Assembly (NCBI GenBank): GCA_027405735.1
Contig: JAPEHQ010000010.1
Location: 1,364,001 to 1,428,000, forward strand
Length of the DNA: 64,000 bases
Direction: 5' to 3'
DNA from: Mucor racemosus
Lineage: Eukaryota > Mucoromycota > Mucoromycetes > Mucorales > Mucoraceae
Position 1 is the stretch's first letter. Each line of letters opens with the position of its first letter. Below are positions 56,528 to 64,000 of the stretch, piece after piece. The translations under genes and the position numbers were made by a program. The notes under the pieces are model-generated. The model was not told where the DNA came from. It searched no databases and was given only the letters and a program-made list of their open reading frames with translations.

Positions 56528-59500
56528 ATGTCTTTACAATTAGACTATAAACGCTTTCATAGAAGAGCTCGTTATTTAGCAAACAAATGGAAGGTAAATC
56601 TTGACTTGGAATTGAATTGTTTGCATGTAGATTGAATATCTTGAATATAGAACGACGCAGAAGCATTTCAAAACGTCGATGCCATTGCTGTGATTATTGG
56701 TGATGATGATTATGAAACTCCTTATGTGAAATCTCTTACACTTCAAGTAAGACATACTGAATCAATGATATAAGAAAGCAGATCGTTAACTCATTGTATT
56801 ATGTAGACCTGGTTATTAGGCATGCCCATCTTTCAATTTTTCTTGTTGATTACACCAGATAAAATTACTGTGATTTGTAGCCAAAAGAAGGCCGACATCA
56901 TCGAGACTCTCAAGCAAGGTGATAAGCAAATTACTTTGGATGTAATCCGTCGAGGAAAAGTTGCAGATGAAAATGTTCCTTTGTATAAAGGTGTCATTGA
57001 TCAACTCAGAAATGTAAGATTAGATCTGAGTATGTCGAGTTGAATTGAATGATTAATATTAAGACACAATTTACCATAGAAACGTGTTGGTGTTTTCTCA
57101 AAAGATAAATTCAAGGGCAAAAACATTGATGAATGGAGTAAGGCTAGTGCTAAATATAACAAAGAATACGAGGAAGTCGATGTTTCCGGCGCAATTGCTA
57201 CTTGTTTAGCTGAAAAAGACGAGGAGGAAGTGGTATGACCCTGCTAGATTTTCATAAACACACAATGCTTACTATTCTAACATGTAGAGAAATGTAAAAA
57301 CCGCAGCTAAAATCAGTTCCAATATGATGCAATACTATTTTACTACTGAAATGTCTACATATATTGATGAGGAGAAGCCTGTCACCAATGAAAAGTTGAG
57401 TGAATTGACAGAAAATGCTTTAGAAGATCCCAAGATGGCTAAGCGTATTCGTTTTCCAGCTGAAATAGAGAGTAAGGATGAAATAGATTGGTGTTATTCA
57501 CCTATTGTTCAAAGTGGTGGTAAATTTGATTTGAGATCATCTGCTCAATCAAATTCAGATAAACTTTTCCCTGGTACAATTATCTGTAGTTTGGGTGTTC
57601 GATACAAATACTACTGTTCCAACATCGCTCGTACCTTTTTAATTGATCCAAGCAAGACACAAGAGAAAAACTATGAATTTTTAATGGAAGTTCAGGATCG
57701 TGTATTGAATAGTATTCGTGAAGGTGTTAAAATCAAGGATATCTATCAAAAGGCAGTAGCATTGATCAAGCAAAAACGTCCTGATCTCGAGAAAAACTTT
57801 ATCAAAAATGTTGGGTTTGGTATGGGTATTGAATTCCGTGAACCTAATTATGTCTTGAGTGGCAAAAACCCTCGTGAATTGAAGAATGGTATGATTTTAA
57901 ACGTTCAGGTTGGTTTTGCAGATTTAGAAAACCCTAAATCAAACGACCCTAGGGGACAAAAATATGCTCTCATGTTGACTGATACTGTTCGTGTCACAAG
58001 CGATTCCAACATTGTTTTGACAGCTGATTGTAGCAAGAAATTAAACAAAATATCTTACTTTTTCGATGATGAAGAGGATGGTGATAAGGAAGATGCTGAA
58101 GAGTCTTCCAACAAGAAGGCTACTTCAAGCGGTCCTGCTGCTACTGTCAAGCGTGAATCTGCTATTGCTAAATCTGCAATTCTTCGTAGCAAATTAAGAA
58201 ATGAAGATCACGAAGAAGAATCTCGTGAACAAAAGCGTAAAGAACATCAAAAACAATTGTTTGCTCAAAAGTTGGCTGATGGTCTCGCAAAGTTCTCTGA
58301 AACGTCTGGTAATGGTGAAGGTGAAGAGAAGCCTGTATTCCGTAAATTTGAAAGTTATCGTTCTGAAGCCAAGTTACCTCGTGAAGTTAAGGGCCTCAAA
58401 ATTGTTATCGATAAAAAGCACGACTCTGTCATTTTACCCATCTATGGTATGGCTGTACCTTTCCACATTTCTACTCTTAAAAATGCTAGTAAGAGTGATG
58501 AAGGTGAATACGTTATGCTTCGTTTGAATTTCTTGACTCCTGGTCAAGCTGGTGGTAAGAGAGAAGATATGCCATTTGATGATGCCAATGCTACCTTTGT
58601 TCGTGCTTTGACTTTCAGAAGTGCCGATACTTATCGTATGGGTGAAATCTTTAAGAATATTACAGATATGAAAAAGGAAGCCTCCAAGAAAGAAGCTGAA
58701 CGTCGTGAAATGGCTGATGTGGTAGAGCAAGATAATTTGATCATGGTCAAGGGCCGTCGCCCTCTTCGTCTTCAAGAAGTTAATGTTCGTCCCCAAACTG
58801 AATCCAAGCGTTTACCTGGTGAACTTGAAATCCATCAAAATGGTTTAAGATATCAATCTATTCGTTCTGACTCTTCATTCAACGTATTATTCAGTAATAT
58901 CAAACATCTCTTTTTCCAACCTTGCGATAATGAATTGCTAGTGTTGATTCACATTCATTTCAAAAACCCCATCATGATTGGCAAAAAGAAAACCAAGGAT
59001 ATTCAATTCTATCGTGAAGCATCTGATATCCAATACGATGAAACAGGTAATAAGAGACGTAATAGACATTATGGTGATGAAGATGAGTTGGAATCAGAAC
59101 AAGAGGAACGTCGTCGTAGAGCCAATTTGAACAAGGAATTCAAGTCATTTGCTGAAAAGATTGCCGAAGCTAGCGATGGTCGTATTGAATTAGATATTCC
59201 CTTTAGAGAACTTGGCTTCCAAGGTGTACCTAACAGATCTAATGTTTTACTGCAACCAACAACTGATTGTCTCGTACATTTATCTGATCCACCTTTCCTT
59301 GTTATTTCTTTGAATGAAGTTGAATTAGCACATCTTGAACGTGTTCAATTTGGTTTGAAGAATTTTGATATGGTGTTTGTATTCAAAGACTATCATCGTA
59401 CACCTATTCACATCAATACTATTCCCATGTCTCAATTGGATAATGTCAAGGATTGGCTTGATTCAGTAGAAGTTGCATTCACAGAAGGTCCTGTCAACCT

Positions 59501-59967
59501 GAATTGGAGTATGATTATGAAGACAGTTAACGATGATACAGGAGAGTTTTATCGTAATGGTGGTTGGGGTTTCCTTGGTACTGGAAGTGATGTAAGTGAT
59601 AATATCAATAGAAAAAAAAAAAGATAAATATACTAACAAACTATAAAGGATGAGGGTGATGGAAATGATTCTGAAACTGGTAGTGAATTTGAAATGAGTT
59701 TAGATGAATTCAATGAAAGTTCAAGTGATGATGATGAAAGTGAAGCCAATTCTGCTTCTGAAGACGATGAAGAAGACGACGACATGTCTGATTCAGGTGA
59801 TGATTGGGATCAATTAGAAGATCAAGCACGAGAAGGTAAAAAATTGATTAATTGATTTCTTTATACATTTACTCATATTTATTATTATTTTAGCTGATGA
59901 ACGTAAAGCAAAGAGAGGAAATGAATTTGATGATGATGCTCCTGCTATGAAGAAGCACAGACGTTAA
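56528..59967 (+). CDS. SPT16: FACT complex subunit SPT16
   Basis: Seven exons: 56528-56593, 56651-56746, 56807-57013, 57080-57232, 57288-59591, 59649-59835 and 59894-59967, giving 1028 aa, the usual family length. The N-terminal peptidase-like domain is recognisable (TPYVKSLTLQTWLLGMPI; LFPGTIICSLGVRYKYYCSN; EFREPNYVLSGKNPRELKNG). The middle domain follows (DKKHDSVILPIYGMAVPFHI, RTLTFRSADTYR-like RALTFRSADTYRM, GLRYQSIRSDSSFNVLFSNI). The tail after about residue 940 is strongly acidic (SEDDEEDDDMSDSGDDWDQL) and ends with a basic KKHRR. SPT16 pairs with Pob3/SSRP1 to move histones during transcription and replication. The acidic tail is encoded by separate small exons; skipping the splice at 59591 would replace it with a short basic end. 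Confidence 0.95.
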
Positions 59968-60306
59968 TAGCATCATGTCAAAACTCAACTATGTTCACAA
60001 TTTGTAAAAGCTTTTTTTTCCCTATTTTTTATTAGTCAATATCAATAAAAAAATTATATATACGTATAACATTTATAATGTAAAAACCAAAAATACCGTG
60101 ACAAACTAGACATGTTTTAGTAGGTATTCATTTAAATTTACCTCATTTGCAATTTGTCAATCGCTTGCAATAATTCTTTTGCTTTTCATATTGTGAATAT
60201 TGTTTTGCGCCACATTTGCAAAAAAAAAAAACTGAACGCGATTCATTTATTAAAAGGACGCATTGAATTTTTTTTTAGCTTCAATCCTTTTTTACATTTG
60301 CACATT
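59968..60306. other. intergenic: SPT16 3' flank and BRCT gene promoter
   Basis: AT-rich; contains an ATATATACGTATA palindromic stretch (about 60055) and a T run just upstream of the next start. Confidence 0.4.
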
Positions 60307-61437
60307 ATGGACTCTATTAGTTGCACACATGATAGTTTCAATTTCAAAAGAACAACAAAAAGCATCAATAAAGTCAATAAAGTAAAGCAAAAAGTAAGAC
60401 GTAAAGTTATAATTGAAGAAGAACAAGACGATAATTTAGTAGAAGATATTGATACAACCGAGCTTCCTATTGTACTTCAAAATTACGCTTTATACATTCA
60501 TCAGTCTGCCAATCGCAATAGATTAAAAGCCATCGCTGAAGCTCTTGGTGCTGTAGTAAGACCCGATGTAACTACTTCTACTACACATGTTGTCATTGAA
60601 CCGAAAGGCGATCCAAAGCTTTTGAAATTAATTAAACAAGCTTTATCAAAAGGAATTACATGCGCTTCTCCACAATGGCTGATCGACTGCTATGAAAAGA
60701 AAGAATACTGCTCAGCTACTTATTACCCTTATGCAATGGACATGGATGCTCATATATTAAGCTCAAATCCTACAGATATTACACCTATTTCCAATCCTTT
60801 TGGAACTTCATTTATTGACTACGATGCCGAGGAAAGTAAACGAGCAAATGGAGGCCAAACCAATTTAGATGGCTTCATCACAAGGACTGGAAATCTGGCA
60901 GAAAACGCAATGGAACCAGCATCATTGGAGAATATACAAAATGCGGATGTATATTCCACATCTTTAGACACACAACCAAATAGCATGGCTTCATATGCAC
61001 CAGACGTGCTTGATGAACAAGAAGAAATGGCTAGAGAATTTTATTACAACAGTAATGGAGAAGCATCGACTTCTAGTGCAATCAATTTAGCTTCCATTGA
61101 AACACAACAAGAAACTGAAGAAGAGTTAGAAGAAAAAAGAAAGCAAGCAGAACAAAGATCTTTGAAAGCGCAACAAGTGATTCAACAAAGAATAGCTCAA
61201 TTAGAAAAGGAGAAACGTGAACCGCCACGAGCAAAAAAGACATTACAAAGTGGATTTGGCGAACGTTTAAAGATTTGGTATGGTGAGCAAGCCGTACATC
61301 AAGAAGATACTCGAAAAAGAAGAGTTATTCAAAGCGTTATTGGAAATCAACCACAACAACAGCAACAACAACGGTTATCATCTACTGCTACTTCATCTCG
61401 TAGACAAGCTCAACAAGCAAAAAGACATAAAATTTGA
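60307..61437 (+). CDS. BRCT-domain nuclear protein
   Basis: Intronless, 376 aa from the first ATG (the same frame is open for 51 codons upstream but without ATG). A single BRCT domain lies at residues about 55-145: VLQNYALYIHQSANRNRLKA, AEALGAVVRPDVTTSTTHVV, and the signature SPQWLIDCYEKKEYC. Further on, QTNLDGFI (about 179-186) resembles a PCNA-interacting PIP box (Q-x-x-L-x-x-F-I). A Glu/Lys/Gln coiled coil follows (QETEEELEEKRKQAEQR...). The C-terminus is basic with a Gln run (RRQAQQAKRHKI, likely nuclear signal). This suggests a DNA-damage or replication role, but the specific orthologue is not clear. Confidence 0.8.
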   Translation: MDSISCTHDSFNFKRTTKSINKVNKVKQKVRRKVIIEEEQDDNLVEDIDTTELPIVLQNYALYIHQSANRNRLKAIAEALGAVVRPDVTTSTTHVVIEPKGDPKLLKLIKQALSKGITCASPQWLIDCYEKKEYCSATYYPYAMDMDAHILSSNPTDITPISNPFGTSFIDYDAEESKRANGGQTNLDGFITRTGNLAENAMEPASLENIQNADVYSTSLDTQPNSMASYAPDVLDEQEEMAREFYYNSNGEASTSSAINLASIETQQETEEELEEKRKQAEQRSLKAQQVIQQRIAQLEKEKREPPRAKKTLQSGFGERLKIWYGEQAVHQEDTRKRRVIQSVIGNQPQQQQQQRLSSTATSSRRQAQQAKRHKI

Positions 61438-61800
61438 TCTTTCATATACCAATAAAAATAATTCTAGTAACCTTAATTCATAATTTTAATATTCTAATAA
61501 AAAATCATTTCCTGAACACTCGTAAAATCGAAAAATGTTTTATTTTCGTGTAATTTTGCATTAATCGGAGTTTAAAATAATAAATTGCGTAAAATTACGA
61601 AAATTATGTTACAATTAACGCAAAATTAGGTATATTTATATTATATTTCTCGTAATTTATGTATATAGCCACTATATGCGATTAGAATAGCTATCTTTTT
61701 CATATTTAATTGTTGTAGTGGTAGTAATGAATGTAGTAACAATGATATATAGTATTATTTGTAATAAAAATTAAAAATTTACATGTGCATATGATTTTGT
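61438..61800. other. convergent intergenic region
   Basis: 363 bp between the BRCT stop (+) and the PHD-gene stop (-); very AT-rich, with CGTAATTT/AAATTACG inverted motifs (61546-61605). No gene. Confidence 0.5.
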
Positions 61801-63766
61801 TTAACAATTTGATAATATATTGAATAATTCTTCAGGAGTTTTTTGTTCAAAAAGCTTTCTAATCTGTACATGGAGCTTATATTTTTCAGGATCCATTTTT
61901 TTGCATATCTTATTGCCTGATAGTGATACTGTTTTTGGTTTCTAATTTTTTTGTCATGTTAGTAAAAATGTGTTTTTAGTGTTTTATTTACACAAAATCT
62001 TACAGTTGCAGTTTCAATAAGGGTTCGAAGTTTGTCGTCATCTGAATTGGTATCCTTTTTGTGATGAAAGGACGGGCTCCCTCCTGCTTTAAAGTAAGCC
62101 ATATTATAAAGCCACTATGATTTAACGATTAATATCAAACTTTTAATAAAAGTAAGCGCTACTTACATCATCAATCTCGCTCTTATCGTCATGAAAAAGA
62201 TGAGATATAGGTTTATGAGATGTAATTGGTGAAGTAAACGTTGTTGGCGGTGTACTTACTTCACTTGATGAAGATGTTAATGTTGATGGTATTGATTGTC
62301 TTCGTTCGATGTTGTTTTTTCTTTTCTTTCTTGATTCTTCTATCACTCTTGAAGGAAATCAATATTTTATATCATCAATAAATCATTGATATTATTTACC
62401 TTTTGGTATATTTTGCAAAGTCGATTGAAATATTTTCAGGAGGAAGTCTATATGCAATCCCATCGTCTCTAGCAATTAATGTGTCGCTTTCCATTTTTTC
62501 GTCCTGTTTTTCTTCTTCTTTTTCTTCTTCCCGTTTAACTTTTGTGCTATCATCAATGACATTTGTAATATAATTATGATACGCTCTTGCTGCTTGATTC
62601 TCGTTTATCACCATTGGTTTCTTTTGCCGTCTCGGTGGTTTCTGTGCGATAAAAAAAAAGTTACTAATCACAAATTCGTTGATTCATTTAGAATTTCTAC
62701 ATACTATCAAATGCTCGATATGATTAGGACAACGCCATTTTTTCGCTGGGTTAGGCGGTGAAGCCATTATTAAGCAATCGAGATGCCAGTGTAATGTACA
62801 GAAATCACATCCAATCATGAGTTTTTTAAATGCTGTTTTGCGACATTGATAGCATAAAACAAATTCCCCGTTTTTGTCCTTTAATTGATGATAATCTGGC
62901 TGTTCTATCTCACCGTGTCTATATACATGGAACATTTAACGTTTAACCTTTGCCCTACATCTATAGTATCTCCTAAAATGAATTTACTTACTTGTATCGT
63001 ACACGCTTTGTGGTCGAATTATCATGGTAGTCACCCTCTTTATCCGCTGAAACTATGTATATTACAACATTGTGTTAATTAGAAATGCTGCATAAAAAGC
63101 TAATCGACCCAGAAAGTTACTTACCATTTTCAAAAAAGTTAATAACATCGTCCGTTAACCGATATTCAAGAGGATTTCTCCATTCTATATCCTCAATCAA
63201 TTCGTTGAACAGCCCGTTATATTTTGATTTTGATTTTTTCGACTATGATTGTTTAGGAAACTCAAATCCAGAATTGTTATTTGATCTGAGCATGCCTTAC
63301 CTTTGATTTCTTTGGATCCGATTTCTTATGTTCACATTCATTACAGTACCAATTATCGCTAAGATTATCCAAATCTTCTGTATCCATTGGAGGTTCCACA
63401 CAGGTTAAATGAAAAGCATTTGGGCAAGCATCACAGCATAAAAATTGACCAGCACCACCACAAGCATCACAAAGATCATGGTTCTTTAACGCAGATTAAT
63501 GATTTATGCTATAATATTTGCAGAATTCAATATTAATTACCTTTTTATTAGCTTCCGCAAGACTCTTTTTTTGGGTAGATGAAGATTGATAATTTGCAGA
63601 TTTACATTGTCGATGTCTAGTATTTTTATAAGAAATAATGAAAAATGGAAAACTATAGCATTACTTACCTTGATTCCGTTGAAATATTTAATTTTCGTTT
63701 AATTTCTTTGAGGTCAGGAGAAGCTGATCTAGCATACATGTCATTTCCTGAATTTGATTGTTTCAT
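61801..63766 (-). CDS. double PHD-finger protein, Rco1-like (Rpd3S-type complex)
   Basis: Ten exons: 63766-63669, 63616-63541, 63483-63301, 63242-63125, 63052-62992, 62918-62705, 62641-62400, 62347-62167, 62114-62004 and 61941-61801, giving 474 aa. A PHD finger lies at about 60-108 (CDACGGAGQFLCCDACPNAF, HLTCVEPP, WYCNECE). A second, divergent zinc-binding domain lies at about 190-245 (LCYQCRKTAFKKLMIGCDFC, WHLDCLIM, WRCPNHIEH). Between them is a conserved-looking stretch (YNGLFNELIEDIEWRNPLEY). Two PHD fingers separated by such a segment is the layout of Rco1 and related fungal deacetylase-complex subunits that read H3 tails. The Ser/Thr-rich region after the fingers is probably disordered. 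The orthology is inference. Confidence 0.75.
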
Positions 63767-64000
63767 AATGTAAAAATTGAAAAATATCGGTATAAATAAA
63801 GATTCTCACAAAAAATAAAAATAATCAATAAAAGTAATTATTTAAAGGTTTGGTATATAAAATAAAGGGGTTAATAGGGTGATTTTCTGTTTAGAAATAC
63901 TTGATGTTTTAATGTCAATTTTTTGGATATTTTTTGGATATAAAGGGAGTTCTAATTTTTTTTTTCCTGGTTAGGAGGAAGAGAGGAGGGGGGGGGGGGA
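63767..64000. other. upstream region of the PHD gene, ending in low-complexity sequence
   Basis: AT-rich; the last 50 bases are a T run, then GGAAGAGAGGAGG and a G run reaching the window edge. No gene. Confidence 0.5.

Noticed and set aside
63950..64000. T run plus G run considered as a telomere or contig end
   Set aside because: No TTAGGG periodicity; it is simple low-complexity sequence at the window edge.

Overview
The window is AT-rich, intron-containing fungal chromosomal DNA, most likely from a Mucoromycota (Rhizopus/Mucor-type) genome. This rests on short (about 50-80 nt) GT-AG introns, protein content typical of fungi (PAS kinase, tandem secreted chitin-deacetylase-like proteins, fungal pyruvate decarboxylase, alpha-arrestin), TTAGGG-type repeats, and plentiful degenerate DNA transposons. 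Species assignment is inference. Gene structures were derived by hand from splice motifs and reading phase; in every multi-exon model the exon phases close exactly.

Layout. 1-4200 holds the end of an LTR element, a dispersed repeat and a decayed Tc1/mariner-type transposon. 4.6-16.8 kb is a gene cluster: an ML/NPC2-like secreted lipid-binding protein (+), an HDA2/3-like chromatin protein (-), a CWF19-like/Drn1 RNA-processing protein (-), an eight-finger C2H2 protein (-) and pyruvate decarboxylase (+). 16.8-32.7 kb is a gene desert of repeats: two tandem arrays (one a 1.6 kb array with a 21-bp period), a protein relic, a 954-bp MITE with perfect 26-bp inverted repeats, and an apparently intact, extremely AT-rich Merlin/IS1595-type transposon. 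32.7-43.5 kb carries a DnaJ protein with a 14-nt microexon, another inverted-repeat transposon with broken genes, a SAP30-like/RING divergent pair, an alpha-arrestin and a PAS kinase with a short telomere-like tract in an intron. 45.6-48 kb has two tandem chitin-deacetylase-like genes. 48-53 kb is again repeats, with copies of families seen at 1-2, 24-26 and 31 kb. 53.3-63.8 kb is a dense block of nuclear genes: MED16, SPT16, a BRCT protein and a double-PHD (Rco1-like) protein.

Functionally, several genes belong to chromatin and transcription: SAP30-like and Rco1-like proteins (both families are Rpd3/Sin3-type deacetylase subunits), an HDA2/3-like candidate, Mediator MED16 and FACT SPT16. The rest are metabolic (pyruvate decarboxylase), cell wall (chitin deacetylases), signalling (PAS kinase, arrestin) or mobile. 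The most notable material is the repeat biology: a three-copy repeat carrying a WD-repeat gene fragment resembling dynein intermediate chain, a MITE whose empty site is visible in sister copies of its host repeat, and the Merlin-like element.
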